Assembly (NCBI RefSeq): GCF_002224125.1 | Contig: NZ_NCSM01000005.1 | Coordinates: forward strand, 259,165 to 323,164 | DNA: 64,000 bases | DNA from: Streptomyces sp. NBS 14/10 | GTDB lineage: Bacteria > Actinomycetota > Actinomycetes > Streptomycetales > Streptomycetaceae | Reading direction: 5' to 3' | Part shown: piece after piece, positions 46,158 through 54,579 of the stretch | Layout: every line of letters begins with the position of its first letter | Position numbering within the stretch: the first letter of the stretch is position 1 | Program-made: the position numbers and the translations under genes | The notes under the pieces: generated by a model | The model's input: the letters and a program-made list of their open reading frames with translations, nothing else | What the model was told of the DNA's origin: nothing | The model's database searches: none

Positions 46158-46945
46158 CTTGGGTCCTCCTGCTCGTTGACGTTGGCGGCGTCGAGGAACG
46201 CCGGGCGCTCACCGCCGCCGTGGACGCACAGGGCGGCGCCGCTGATGTACGCGGCGAGGTCGGAGGCGAGAAAGACGCAGGCGTCGCCCGCCTCGTCCGG
46301 TTCGCCCAGCCTCCCGAGGGGGATGGTGCGGCCGACGGCGGCGAGCCCGACCTCGTCGCCATAGTGCAGATGGGACAGTTCGGTGCGGACCATGCCGAGT
46401 ACGACGGTGTTGACCCGGACCGCGGGGGCCCATTCCACGGCCAGGGAGTGGGCGAGGTTGGCGAGGCCCGCCTTGGCGGCTCCGTAGGCGGCGGTGCCGG
46501 GCGACGGGCGGGTCCCGCTGACGCTGCCGATCATCACGATGGAGCCGCCGCGCTCCTGATGCCGCATCACCTCGTAGGCGGCGAGGGAGACGGTCAGGGG
46601 GGCGATGAGGTTCAGCTCGACGACGCGGGCCGCGTGGCGCGGCCCGGAGTCGGCGAGCAGTCCGAACCGGCTGCCTCCGGCGTTGTTGACCAGGACGTCG
46701 AGCCGGCCGTACGAACCGCGCAGCCCTTCGAAGAAGGCGCCGACGGCGTCCGCGTCGCGCACGTCAAGCGGCAGGAAGCGGGCCGTGCGGCCCGCCGCCT
46801 CGACGGGCCGCTCCCCTGGCCGGCGGGCGCAGACCACGACCTCGGCGCCCGCGGTGAGCAGCGACCGCGCGATCCCCGCCCCCACACCCCGCGTCCCTCC
46901 GGTGACGACCGCGACGCGCCCGGACAGGTCGATGGTGACGGCCAC
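46154..46945 (-). CDS. SDR family oxidoreductase, Rv3549c-like
   Basis: A 263-residue classical SDR: TGGTRGVGAGIA cofactor motif, NNAGG, catalytic Ser in GSVSGTRPS and YGAAKAG. The HYGDE and ISGAALCVHGGGERP segments are typical of steroid-cluster SDRs. The counterpart in mycobacteria is Rv3549c, also the first gene of a two-SDR operon divergent from echA20. GTG 46945 has GGGAGGTG six bases upstream. The operator-like site at 46987 lies 42 bases before it. Confidence 0.88.
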   Translation of the reverse strand: MAVTIDLSGRVAVVTGGTRGVGAGIARSLLTAGAEVVVCARRPGERPVEAAGRTARFLPLDVRDADAVGAFFEGLRGSYGRLDVLVNNAGGSRFGLLADSGPRHAARVVELNLIAPLTVSLAAYEVMRHQERGGSIVMIGSVSGTRPSPGTAAYGAAKAGLANLAHSLAVEWAPAVRVNTVVLGMVRTELSHLHYGDEVGLAAVGRTIPLGRLGEPDEAGDACVFLASDLAAYISGAALCVHGGGERPAFLDAANVNEQEDPR

Positions 46946-46986
46946 GTGACACCTCCCGCTGCGCCCCGAGCGCTGCTACCTTCTCG

Positions 46987-47005
46987 CCTAACAAATGTTT
47001 GGTGG
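46987..47005. promoter_or_regulatory. KstR2-like operator, site 1
   Basis: CCTAACAAATGTTTGGTGG, between the divergent SDR and echA20 genes. Its first 16 bases are an imperfect palindrome (CCTAACA/TGTTTGG). It is identical at 17 of 19 positions to the reverse strand of 53275-53293. Against the mycobacterial KstR2 motif as I recall it, AnCAAGnnCTTGnT, positions 46990-47003 match 8 of 10 fixed bases. Confidence 0.75.
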
Positions 47006-47024
47006 AAAGGTAGCGGATCTGCTC

Positions 47025-47816
47025 ATGGGTGTCTCCACCTCCGCCCCATACGCGGGCGTCGCCGTCGTCACCGTGGACTTCCCACCGGTCAACGCCCTTC
47101 CCGTGCAGGGCTGGTACGAGCTCGCGTCGGCCGTGCGCGGCGCGGGCAGAGACCCGGATGTGCGCTGTGTCGTCCTCGCCGCCGCCGGGCGGGGCTTCAA
47201 CGCGGGCGTGGACATCAAGGAGATGCAGCGCACCGAGGGACACCAGGCCCTGATCGGCGCCAACCACGGCTGCTACGAGGCGTTCGCCGCCGTCTACGAC
47301 TGCCAGGTCCCGGTCATCGCCGCGGTGCACGGCTTCTGCCTCGGCGGCGGCATCGGCCTGGTCGGCAACGCCGACGCGATCGTGGCGAGCGACGACGCGA
47401 CGTTCGGGCTGCCGGAGCTGGACCGGGGCGCCCTGGGCGCGGCCACCCATCTGGCCCGGCTGGTGCCGCAGCACCTGATGCGCGCCCTGTACTACACCTC
47501 GCGCACCGTAACCGCCGAGGAGCTGCACGGGCACGGCTCGGTGTGGCGGGTCGTACCGCGCGCGGAGCTGTCGGACGCGGCGCTGGAGCTGGCCCGCGAG
47601 ATCGCTGCCAAGGACGGGGCGCTGCTGCGGCTGGCCAAGGCCGCGATCAACGGCATCGACCCGGTCGACGTACGCCGCAGCTACCGCTTCGAGCAGGGCT
47701 TCACCTTCGAGGCCAACCTGAGCGGCATCGCCGACCGGCACCGCGAGGCGTTCATGTCCGGCCCCTCCTCCGGTTTTTCTGCCGGCCTTTCCGCCGAGGC
47801 GGGTGAGCGGCGTTGA
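47025..47816 (+). CDS. echA20: EchA20-like HIEC-CoA hydrolase (crotonase family)
   Basis: A 263-residue crotonase-fold enzyme. The oxyanion-hole segments GRGFNAGVDIKEM and HGFCLGGGIGL are intact. In the mycobacterial HIP pathway EchA20 opens ring D of the methyl-dioxo-indene carboxyl-CoA by hydrolysis. The assignment rests on gene order (EchA20-IpdA-IpdB-IpdC, exactly as in Mycobacterium) more than on single residues. I chose ATG 47025; the ORF could start at 46995, but that codon lies inside the operator. The stop overlaps the TTG start of ipdA. Confidence 0.86.
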   Translation: MGVSTSAPYAGVAVVTVDFPPVNALPVQGWYELASAVRGAGRDPDVRCVVLAAAGRGFNAGVDIKEMQRTEGHQALIGANHGCYEAFAAVYDCQVPVIAAVHGFCLGGGIGLVGNADAIVASDDATFGLPELDRGALGAATHLARLVPQHLMRALYYTSRTVTAEELHGHGSVWRVVPRAELSDAALELAREIAAKDGALLRLAKAAINGIDPVDVRRSYRFEQGFTFEANLSGIADRHREAFMSGPSSGFSAGLSAEAGERR

Positions 47817-48682
47817 GCCCCGGCAGCAAGCGGATGAGCCCGGAGGAGGCCGTCGGCCGGATCGAGAGCGGTATGACGGTCGGCATCGGCGGCTGGGGGT
47901 CGCGGCGCAAGCCCATGGCGCTGGTGCGGGCGCTGCTGCGCTCGCCGGTCACCGATCTGACCGTGGTCTCGTACGGGGGGCCTGACGTCGGGCTGCTGGC
48001 CGCCGCCGGGAAGATCCGCAAACTGGTCGCCGCCTTCGCCACGCTCGACTCGATCCCGCTCGAGCCGCACTTCAGGGCGGCGCGCGAGCGCGGGGACTTC
48101 GAACTGGTGGAGCTGGACGAGGCGATGTTCATGTGGGGGCTGACCGCCGCCGTCCACCGGCTGCCGTTCATGCCGGTGCGGGCGGGGCTCGGCTCGGACG
48201 TGATGACCGTCAACCCGGGGCTGCGGACGGTCACCTCGCCGTACGAGGACGGGGAGGAGCTGGTGGCGGTGCCCGCGCTGCGGCTGGACGCCGCGCTGGT
48301 GCACCTCAACCGGGCCGACGCATACGGCAACGGCCAGTATCTGGGCCCGGACCCGTACTTCGACGACCTGTTCTGCGAGGCGGCCGAAACGGCGTATGTC
48401 TCCTGCGAACGCGTCGTGGACAGCGCGGAGTTCGCGGACGCGGGCGGTCCGCAGACGCTGCTGGTCAAGCGCTATGCGGTGACCGGCGTGATCGAGACCC
48501 CGAACGGCGCCCATTTCACCTCGTGCGCCCCCGACTACGGGCGCGACGAGGCGTTCCAGCGCGCGTACGCGAAGGCCGCCGCCGACCCGGGCGCGTGGCG
48601 GGAGTTCACCGAGCGCTTCCTGTCCGGCGACGAGAACGCGTACCAGACGGCGGTGGCGGCATTCACCAAGGAGGGCGCATGA
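47813..48682 (+). CDS. ipdA: CoA-transferase-like ring hydrolase, alpha subunit IpdA
   Basis: A 289-residue class I CoA-transferase-fold subunit. It aligns well by eye with mycobacterial IpdA: SGMTVGIGGWGSRRKPMALVRALLRS, DLTVVSYGGPDVGLL, RLPFMPVRAGLGSDV, NGAHFTSCAPDYGRDE. IpdAB hydrolyses ring C of the HIP-derived cyclic CoA ester (COCHEA-CoA) rather than moving CoA. The start is a TTG overlapping the echA20 stop (TTGA); ATG 47834 is the alternative. Its stop overlaps ipdB (ATGA), as expected for obligate subunits. Confidence 0.9.
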   Translation: MSPGSKRMSPEEAVGRIESGMTVGIGGWGSRRKPMALVRALLRSPVTDLTVVSYGGPDVGLLAAAGKIRKLVAAFATLDSIPLEPHFRAARERGDFELVELDEAMFMWGLTAAVHRLPFMPVRAGLGSDVMTVNPGLRTVTSPYEDGEELVAVPALRLDAALVHLNRADAYGNGQYLGPDPYFDDLFCEAAETAYVSCERVVDSAEFADAGGPQTLLVKRYAVTGVIETPNGAHFTSCAPDYGRDEAFQRAYAKAAADPGAWREFTERFLSGDENAYQTAVAAFTKEGA

Positions 48683-49416
48683 GTACGGTCACCCGGGCCG
48701 AGTACTGCGTGGTGGCCTGCGCGGAGGCATGGCGCGGCGACGGCGAGGTCCTGGCCGCCCCCATGGGCACGGTGCCGCGCATCGGCGCCCAGCTGGCCCG
48801 GCTCACCTTCGCGCCCGACCTGCTGCTCACGGACGGCGAGGCCATGCTGCTGGGCGACGGGCCGGGGGTGGTGGAGGGCTGGCTGCCCTACCGCCAGCAT
48901 CTGTCACTGGTGAGCGGCGGCAAGCGGCACGTGATGATGGGCGCCAGCCAGCTCGACCGGCACGGCAACCAGAACATCAGCTGCATCGGCGACTGGAAGC
49001 GGCCCCGGCGGCAGCTGCTGGGCGTGCGCGGCGCGCCCGTCAACACGCTGAACAACCCGACGAGTTACTGGGTGTCCCGGCACTCCCGGCGGGTCTTCGT
49101 CGAGCGCGTCGACATGGTCTGCGGCGTCGGCTACGACCGGGCGGCCGCCGCGGGGCCGTCCGCCACCCGCTACCACCGCATCCCGTGCGTCGTGACCGAC
49201 CTGGCCGTACTCGACTTCGGCACGCCCGACCGCACCATGCGCGTGCGCTCCCTGCACCCGGGCGTGACCGCCCAGCAGGTGCGGGAGGCGACCGGCTTCG
49301 CGCTCGACATCGCGGACGACGTCCCGTACACCCGCGAGCCCACGGGCACGGAACTGCGGCTGATCCGGGAGGTCATCGACCCGGAGGGGCTGCGCGAGCG
49401 GGAGGTGCCCGCCTGA
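48679..49416 (+). CDS. ipdB: CoA-transferase-like ring hydrolase, beta subunit IpdB
   Basis: A 245-residue beta subunit partnering IpdA: ACAEAWRGDGEVLAAPMGT, LTFAPDLLLTDGEAML, GASQLDRHGNQNIS and NTLNNPTSYWVSRHSRR. The active-site Glu of true CoA transferases, normally in an ENG-type motif, is not seen, consistent with a hydrolase. It overlaps ipdA upstream and ipdC downstream (TGATG), so the three should be made in step. Function follows the mycobacterial IpdAB ring-C hydrolase. Confidence 0.9.
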   Translation: MSTVTRAEYCVVACAEAWRGDGEVLAAPMGTVPRIGAQLARLTFAPDLLLTDGEAMLLGDGPGVVEGWLPYRQHLSLVSGGKRHVMMGASQLDRHGNQNISCIGDWKRPRRQLLGVRGAPVNTLNNPTSYWVSRHSRRVFVERVDMVCGVGYDRAAAAGPSATRYHRIPCVVTDLAVLDFGTPDRTMRVRSLHPGVTAQQVREATGFALDIADDVPYTREPTGTELRLIREVIDPEGLREREVPA

Positions 49417-50456
49417 TGGACACCCCGCTGACCAAGCTCGTCGGCGTGCGCCATCCGATCGTGCAGACCGGCATGGGGTGGGTGGCCGGGCCCCGGCTGG
49501 TGTCCGCCACCGCCAACGCCGGCGCGCTTGGCATCCTCGCCTCCGCCACCATGACCCCGCACCAGCTGCGCTCGGCCGTACGGGAGGTCAGCTCGCGCAC
49601 GGACGCGCCCTTCGGCGTGAACCTGCGGGCGGACGCGGGGGACGCCGAGGACCGGGTGCGGATCATCATCGAGGAGGGGGTGCGAGTCGCGTCCTTCGCG
49701 CTCGCCCCCACGCGGGAGCTGATCGCCCGGCTGAAGGACGCGGGCGTGGTCGTCATCCCGTCCGTCGGCGCACGGCGACACGCCGAGAAGGTCGCCGCCT
49801 GGGGCGCGGACGCGGTCGTGGTGCAGGGCGGCGAGGGCGGCGGCCACACCGGGAGCGTCGGCACGGCCGTGCTGCTGCCCCAGGTCGTGGACGCGGTCGA
49901 CATCCCCGTCGTGGCGGCCGGCGGCTTCTTCGACGGACGCGGTCTGGTGGCCGCGCTCGCGTACGGAGCGGCGGGGATCGCGATGGGCACCCGCTTTCTG
50001 CTGACCTCCGACAGCACGGTCCCGGACGCGGTCAAAGCCCGCTATCTGGCGGCGTCGGTCACGGACGTCACCGTCACCACGGCGGTCGACGGGCTCCCCC
50101 ACCGGATGCTCCGCAGCGAGCTGGTCGCCTCCCTGGAACGCTCCGGGCGCGCCGCGACGCTGGCGCGAGCGCTGCGCCACGCCGCGGCCTTCCGGCGGCT
50201 GTCCGGGCTGAGCTGGGCGCGGATGGTGCGCGACGGGCTCGCGATGAAGCACGGCAAGGAGCTGACCTGGAGTCAGGTGCTGCTGGCCGCCAACACGCCG
50301 ATGCTGCTGAAGGCGTCGATGGTGGACGGCCGTACGGACAGCGGGGTGATGGCCTCCGGGCAGGTCGCCGGGGTGATCGACGACCTGCCGTCGTGCGCGG
50401 AGCTGGTGGAGCGGGTGATGGCGGAGGCGGCGGAGGTCCTGGGCCGGCTTACGTGA
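49416..50456 (+). CDS. ipdC: nitronate-monooxygenase-fold flavoenzyme IpdC
   Basis: A 346-residue FMN-dependent TIM-barrel protein of the 2-nitropropane dioxygenase family: PIVQTGMGWVAGPRLVSA, VNLRAD, VVVQGGEGGGHTG (FMN phosphate loop) and VVAAGGFFDGRGL, YGAAGIAMGTRFL. In Mycobacterium IpdC reduces the hydroxy-methyl-oxo-octahydroindene carboxyl-CoA in the HIP pathway. Assignment is by family plus position directly after ipdAB. ATG 49416 overlaps the ipdB stop. A weak hairpin at 50483 may end the operon. Confidence 0.88.
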   Translation: MDTPLTKLVGVRHPIVQTGMGWVAGPRLVSATANAGALGILASATMTPHQLRSAVREVSSRTDAPFGVNLRADAGDAEDRVRIIIEEGVRVASFALAPTRELIARLKDAGVVVIPSVGARRHAEKVAAWGADAVVVQGGEGGGHTGSVGTAVLLPQVVDAVDIPVVAAGGFFDGRGLVAALAYGAAGIAMGTRFLLTSDSTVPDAVKARYLAASVTDVTVTTAVDGLPHRMLRSELVASLERSGRAATLARALRHAAAFRRLSGLSWARMVRDGLAMKHGKELTWSQVLLAANTPMLLKASMVDGRTDSGVMASGQVAGVIDDLPSCAELVERVMAEAAEVLGRLT

Positions 50457-50482
50457 CGGCGGCCGCGGGACCCCACCCCCAC

Positions 50483-50514
50483 GGCCCCCTCGCACCGCTC
50501 GGCCCCAGGGGGCC
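50483..50514. terminator. terminator-like hairpin between ipdC and fadA6
   Basis: GGCCCCC (50483-50489) pairs with GGGGGCC (50508-50514), in the 116-base convergent gap. The stem is short and the loop could pair in another register, so support is moderate. Confidence 0.45.
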
Positions 50515-50572
50515 TCACGGGCTTCGGGCGCCTGCGCCGGACTCCGTCCGTCGGCCGTAGGGCTGCTCCCAC

Positions 50573-51730
50573 TCACAACCGCTCGATGATCGTCACGTTC
50601 GCCTGGCCGCCACCCTCGCACATCGTCTGCAGGCCGTAACGCCCGCCCGTGCGCTCCAGTTCATGCAGCAGGGTGGTCATCAGCTTGGTGCCCGTGGCGC
50701 CCAGCGGGTGGCCGAGGGCGATGGCGCCGCCGTTGACGTTGACCTTCTCCGGGTCCGCGCCGGACTCTTTCAGCCAGGCCAGCACCACGGGCGCGAAGGC
50801 CTCGTTGATCTCCACCAGGTCGATGTCGTCGATGGTCATGCCGGTCTTCTTCAGCGCGTGCGCCGTCGCCGGGATCGGCGCGGACAGCATGCGGATCGGG
50901 TCCTCGCCGCGCACCGAGAGGTGGTGGACGCGGGCGCGCGGCGTCAGACCGTGTTCGCGCACCGCGCGTTCGGAGGCGATCAGCATCGCCGCCGCCCCGT
51001 CGGAGACCTGGGAGGACAGGGCGGCGGTGATCCGGCCGCCCTCCATGACCGGTTTGAGGCCGGCCATCTTCTCCAGGCTGGTGTCCCGGCGCGGCCCCTC
51101 GTCGGCGGTGACCTCCCCGTACGGCACGAGCTCGCGGTCGAAGCGGCCCTCGTCCAGGGCTCGTATCGCCCGCTGGTGGGAGCGCAGCGCGAACTCCTCC
51201 ATCGCCTCGCGGGTGATGCCCCACTTCTCGGCGATCAGCTCGGCGCCGTAGAACTGGTTGACCGGCCGGTCGCCGTAGCGCGCCCGCCAGCCCTCGGAGC
51301 CCGCGTAGGGGCCCTCGGTCAGCCCGAGCGGGACGGTCGCCTGACGGCTGGCGAAGGCGATGGGCACCATCGACATGTTCTGCACACCGCCCGCGACCAC
51401 CAGGTCCTGGGTGCCGGAGAGGACCGCCTGGGCCGCGAAGTGGATCGCCTGCTGGGAGGAGCCGCACTGCCGGTCGACGGTCACGCCCGGGACCTCCTCG
51501 GGCAGCCCGGCGGCCAGCCAGCAGGTGCGCGCGATGTCCCCGGCCTGTGGGCCGACGGTGTCCAGGCAGCCGAGGACCACGTCCTCGACGGCGGCCGGGT
51601 CGGCGCCGGAGCGCTCCATCAGGGCGCGCAGGACGTGCGCGCCGAGGTCGGCCGGGTGGACGGACGCCAGTCCGCCGTTCCGCTTGCCGACCGGGGTCCG
51701 TACCGCTTCGACGATGTATGCCTCGGCCAT
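50573..51730 (-). CDS. fadA6: acetyl-CoA acyltransferase FadA6-like thiolase
   Basis: A 385-residue thiolase with all catalytic blocks: nucleophile Cys89 in DRQCGSSQQAIHF, NEAFAPV, GGAIALGHPLGATG with the catalytic His and CEGGGQANV with the second Cys. In the mycobacterial KstR2 regulon FadA6 cleaves the open-chain CoA ester left after ring opening. Start 51730 (MAEAYIVEAVRTP) is the standard thiolase N-terminus. It follows the TetR gene by 44 bases on the same strand and is likely the last gene of the ipdF-kstR2-fadA6 unit. Confidence 0.93.
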   Translation of the reverse strand: MAEAYIVEAVRTPVGKRNGGLASVHPADLGAHVLRALMERSGADPAAVEDVVLGCLDTVGPQAGDIARTCWLAAGLPEEVPGVTVDRQCGSSQQAIHFAAQAVLSGTQDLVVAGGVQNMSMVPIAFASRQATVPLGLTEGPYAGSEGWRARYGDRPVNQFYGAELIAEKWGITREAMEEFALRSHQRAIRALDEGRFDRELVPYGEVTADEGPRRDTSLEKMAGLKPVMEGGRITAALSSQVSDGAAAMLIASERAVREHGLTPRARVHHLSVRGEDPIRMLSAPIPATAHALKKTGMTIDDIDLVEINEAFAPVVLAWLKESGADPEKVNVNGGAIALGHPLGATGTKLMTTLLHELERTGGRYGLQTMCEGGGQANVTIIERL

Positions 51731-51774
51731 GATCGCTCCTTCAGCCCGGTGTTGCCCGGCGTAAAGCCTGGTGG

Positions 51775-52398
51775 TCAGGCCCGCGGGGTGATGCCGTCCA
51801 GGACCATCGACAGGTACTGGCGGGCGATCTCCTCGGGGCTGTGCTGTCCGCCCGGCCGGTACCACGAGGCGGCGACCCAGACGGTGTCGCGCAGAAAGCG
51901 GTACGCCAGCCGGATGTCGACGTCGGCGCGGAAGACCCCCTCGGCCACCCCGCGCTCGAGCGTGCCCAGCCATGCCTCCTCGAACTTCCGCTGCGAGACG
52001 GTGAGATAGCCGAAGCGGGGCTGGGCGGAGAGGTGCTTGGACTCCTTCTGGTAGATGGCGACCGCGGCCCGGTGCCGGTCGATCTCCCGGAAGGACTCGG
52101 TGACAAGCGCCTCAATGGTCTCCCTGGGGCCGAGCCCGGCGCCGAGCACGGCCTCGTAGCCGGCCCACAGCTCGTCGAGGAAGCTGGAGAGGATCTCGTC
52201 GACCATCGCCTCCTTGGAGTCGAAGTGGTAGTAGAGGCTGCCCGCGAGCATCCCCGCCTCATCGGCGATGCGGCGCACGGTGGTCGCGTTGTACCCGTGC
52301 GCGGCGAACACCTCCGCCGCCGTCGAGAGCAGTTCGCGCCGTCGCCGGGGAGACGGGGTCACGGTGGTCTTCTTGCTGTTGTCGCTGGTCTTCGGCAC
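51775..52398 (-). CDS. kstR2: TetR family repressor, KstR2-like
   Basis: A 207-residue TetR-family regulator: helix-turn-helix at about 22-65 (STAAEVFAAHGYNATTVRRIADEAGMLAGSLYYHF) and a helical ligand domain with a YQKESKHLS region. In Mycobacterium KstR2 sits between fadA6 and ipdF, as here, and is released from DNA by HIP-CoA. The two near-identical 19-bp sites at the cluster's divergent promoters are its likely targets. GTG 52398 is the probable start; the Shine-Dalgarno is weak. Confidence 0.85.
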   Translation of the reverse strand: MPKTSDNSKKTTVTPSPRRRRELLSTAAEVFAAHGYNATTVRRIADEAGMLAGSLYYHFDSKEAMVDEILSSFLDELWAGYEAVLGAGLGPRETIEALVTESFREIDRHRAAVAIYQKESKHLSAQPRFGYLTVSQRKFEEAWLGTLERGVAEGVFRADVDIRLAYRFLRDTVWVAASWYRPGGQHSPEEIARQYLSMVLDGITPRA

Positions 52399-52438
52399 AT
52401 GACCATTGTCACTGTCCCGCCTCTCCGGCCCTTCCGCC

Positions 52439-53257
52439 TCACGCGTGCTGACTGCTGACGGACACCGTCTCGCCCGTCATGTACGAGGAGTAGCCGCTGG
52501 CCAGGAAGACGATGACGTTGGCCACCTCCCACGGCTCGGCGTATCGGCCGAACGCCTCCTTCTCGGTGAGTTCGGCGAGCAGTTCGGGGGTGGTCACCTT
52601 CACCAGGTGCGGATGCATGGCCAGGCTCGGCGCGACCGCGTTGACGCGTACGCCGTAGGCGGCGGCCTCGACGGCGGCGCAGCGGGTGAGGGCCATCACG
52701 CCGGCCTTGGCCGCGGCGTAGTGGGCCTGGCCGGCCTGGGCGCGCCAGCCGACGACGGAGGCGTTGTTGACGATGACGCCGCCGCGGCCGTCGGCCTTCA
52801 TCCGGCGCAACGCGGCGCGGGTGCAGCGGAAGGTGCCGCCCAGTGTGACGTCGATGACCTTCTGCCACTGCTCGTCGGTCATCTCGGTCAGCTCGGCGGT
52901 GCCGCCGAGCCCGGCGTTGTTGACGACGGCGTCCAGGCGGCCGTGGGCCTCCTCGGCGAGGTCGAGGAGCGAGGCCACCTGGTCCTCTTCGGTCACATCG
53001 CAGGCCGTCCCCGCGACCCGGTCCGCCCCGAACTCCCCGGCGAGCGCCGTGACGGTCTCCTTCAGGCGGCGGGCGTGGGCGTCGCCGATGACGACGCGGG
53101 CGCCCTCCTCGAGGAATTTACGGGCGGTGGCTCCGCCGATGCCGGTGCCCGCCGCGGCCGTGATGACGGCCGTACGGCCGGTGAGGAGGCCGTGGCCGGG
53201 GACGTAGGGCGCTCGGTCGGCCTGGTTGCCCGCCTTGCTGTCCGCCTTGTTGTCCAT
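52439..53257 (-). CDS. ipdF: SDR family dehydrogenase, IpdF-like
   Basis: A 272-residue SDR: TAAAGTGIGGATARKFLEEGA cofactor motif, NNAGLGG, catalytic Ser in NNASVVGWRAQ and YAAAKAG. IpdF in Mycobacterium oxidises the 5-hydroxyl of 5OH-HIP-CoA. Position next to kstR2 and divergent from fadE genes is the same. I chose ATG 53257; an upstream in-frame start at 53281 lies within the operator. The operator site is 18-36 bases before the ATG, so repression by promoter occlusion is plausible. Confidence 0.86.
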   Translation of the reverse strand: MDNKADSKAGNQADRAPYVPGHGLLTGRTAVITAAAGTGIGGATARKFLEEGARVVIGDAHARRLKETVTALAGEFGADRVAGTACDVTEEDQVASLLDLAEEAHGRLDAVVNNAGLGGTAELTEMTDEQWQKVIDVTLGGTFRCTRAALRRMKADGRGGVIVNNASVVGWRAQAGQAHYAAAKAGVMALTRCAAVEAAAYGVRVNAVAPSLAMHPHLVKVTTPELLAELTEKEAFGRYAEPWEVANVIVFLASGYSSYMTGETVSVSSQHA

Positions 53258-53274
53258 CACGGCGCCACGGTAAC

Positions 53275-53293
53275 CTACCAAACACTTGTTAGG
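53275..53293. promoter_or_regulatory. KstR2-like operator, site 2
   Basis: CTACCAAACACTTGTTAGG, between divergent ipdF and the acyl-CoA dehydrogenase gene. CCAAACA/TGTTAGG is an imperfect palindrome (53278-53293). The reverse strand AACAAGTGTTTGGT matches 9 of 10 fixed positions of the KstR2 motif as I recall it, and the 19-mer matches site 1 at 17 of 19. Confidence 0.78.
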
Positions 53294-53318
53294 GAACGAG
53301 GAGGGGGCGGGAGCTCCG

Positions 53319-54536
53319 GTGGATCTGGACCTGACCGAGCGACAGCGGGCGTTCCGGGACGAGGCGCGGCGGTGGCTCGCGGCCCATGTGCCCGCCGAAC
53401 CCCTGCCCTCCCTGGAGACCGCCGAGGGCTTCGCCGCCCACCGCGTCTGGGAGCGGACGCTCGCCTCGGACCGCTGGTCGGCGGTGAGCTGGCCCGAGGA
53501 GTACGGCGGACGGGGCGCGTCGCTCGTCGAGTGGCTGCTGTTCGAGGAGGAGTACTACGCGGCGGGGGCGCCCGGCCGGGTCAGTCAGAACGGGATCAGC
53601 CTGCTGGCCCCCACGCTCTTCGAGAACGGCACGGCCGAGCAGCGGGCCCGGGTGCTGCCGCCGCTGGCCCGCGGCGAGGTCATCTGGGCGCAGGCCTGGT
53701 CCGAGCCCGAATCCGGTTCGGACCTCGCGTCCCTGCGCTCCACCGCCGAACGCACCGACGGCGGCTGGCTGTTGAACGGCCTGAAGACATGGTCGTCCCG
53801 GGCCGCCTTCGCCGACCGTGCCTTCGGCCTGTTCCGCAGCGACCGGGGGGCGTCGGCTCCTCACCGCGGACTCACGTATCTGATGTTCCCGCTGCGCGCG
53901 CCGGGCGTGACAGTGCGCCCCATCGGCCGGCTCGACGGCAAGCCCGCCTTCGCCGAGCTCTTCCTCGACCAGGTCTTCGTGCCCGACGAGGATGTGATCG
54001 GCGAGCCGGGCGAAGGCTGGCGGGTGGCGATGAGCACGGCGGGGAACGAGCGCGGGCTGACCCTGCGCAGCCCGGGGCGCTTCACCGCGGCCGCGCGCCG
54101 CCTGACGGCGCTGTGGCACGAACGGGCCACGGACACCACCCCCGAAACCGACCCCGGCCCCGGCCCCGACCCCGCGGCCGACGTCTCGTCCGCGCTGCGC
54201 GACCGGGTGGCCGACGCGGTGATCCGGGCCCGCGCGTATGAGCTCTTCGCCTACGCGGGCGCCTCCCGGCTGGCCGCCGGTGGCTCCCTGGGCGCCGAGT
54301 CGAGCCTCAACAAGATCTTCTGGTCCGAGCTGGACATCGCCCTCCACGAGACGGCCCTTGACCTGCTCGGACCCCATGGCGAACTCGCCGACTCCGCCTC
54401 CGACGCGCCCGCGCGCGGCGCCTGGGCGGACGGCTACACCTTCGCCCTGGCGGGCCCGGTCTACGCGGGCACCAACGAGATCCAGCGCGACATCATCGCC
54501 GAGCGGCTGCTCGGACTGCCGAAGGGGCGCAGATGA
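53319..54536 (+). CDS. acyl-CoA dehydrogenase, FadE31-like
   Basis: A 405-residue acyl-CoA dehydrogenase: PEEYGGRGASLVEWLLFEEEYYAAGAPG, QAWSEPESGSDLASLRSTA (flavin block), NGLKTWSSRAAFADRAFGLFRS, and the C-terminal AGTNEIQRDIIAERLLGLP. From memory this pattern resembles Mycobacterium FadE31 of the same cluster more than FadE30; the numbering is tentative. GTG 53319 has GGGAG seven bases upstream; starts nearer 53286 fall inside the operator. The next dehydrogenase follows by 43 bases and probably forms a heteromer with it. Confidence 0.87.
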   Translation: MDLDLTERQRAFRDEARRWLAAHVPAEPLPSLETAEGFAAHRVWERTLASDRWSAVSWPEEYGGRGASLVEWLLFEEEYYAAGAPGRVSQNGISLLAPTLFENGTAEQRARVLPPLARGEVIWAQAWSEPESGSDLASLRSTAERTDGGWLLNGLKTWSSRAAFADRAFGLFRSDRGASAPHRGLTYLMFPLRAPGVTVRPIGRLDGKPAFAELFLDQVFVPDEDVIGEPGEGWRVAMSTAGNERGLTLRSPGRFTAAARRLTALWHERATDTTPETDPGPGPDPAADVSSALRDRVADAVIRARAYELFAYAGASRLAAGGSLGAESSLNKIFWSELDIALHETALDLLGPHGELADSASDAPARGAWADGYTFALAGPVYAGTNEIQRDIIAERLLGLPKGRR

Positions 54537-54579
54537 GGCGGGGTCCGCTGCCGGGACGAGCGATGAAGGGGCGGTACGG

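Noticed and set aside
47813-49416. 3-oxoacid CoA-transferase (atoDA/scoAB)
   Set aside because: The fold is shared, but the residues and neighbours match IpdAB, and no ENG-type catalytic Glu is seen in the beta subunit.
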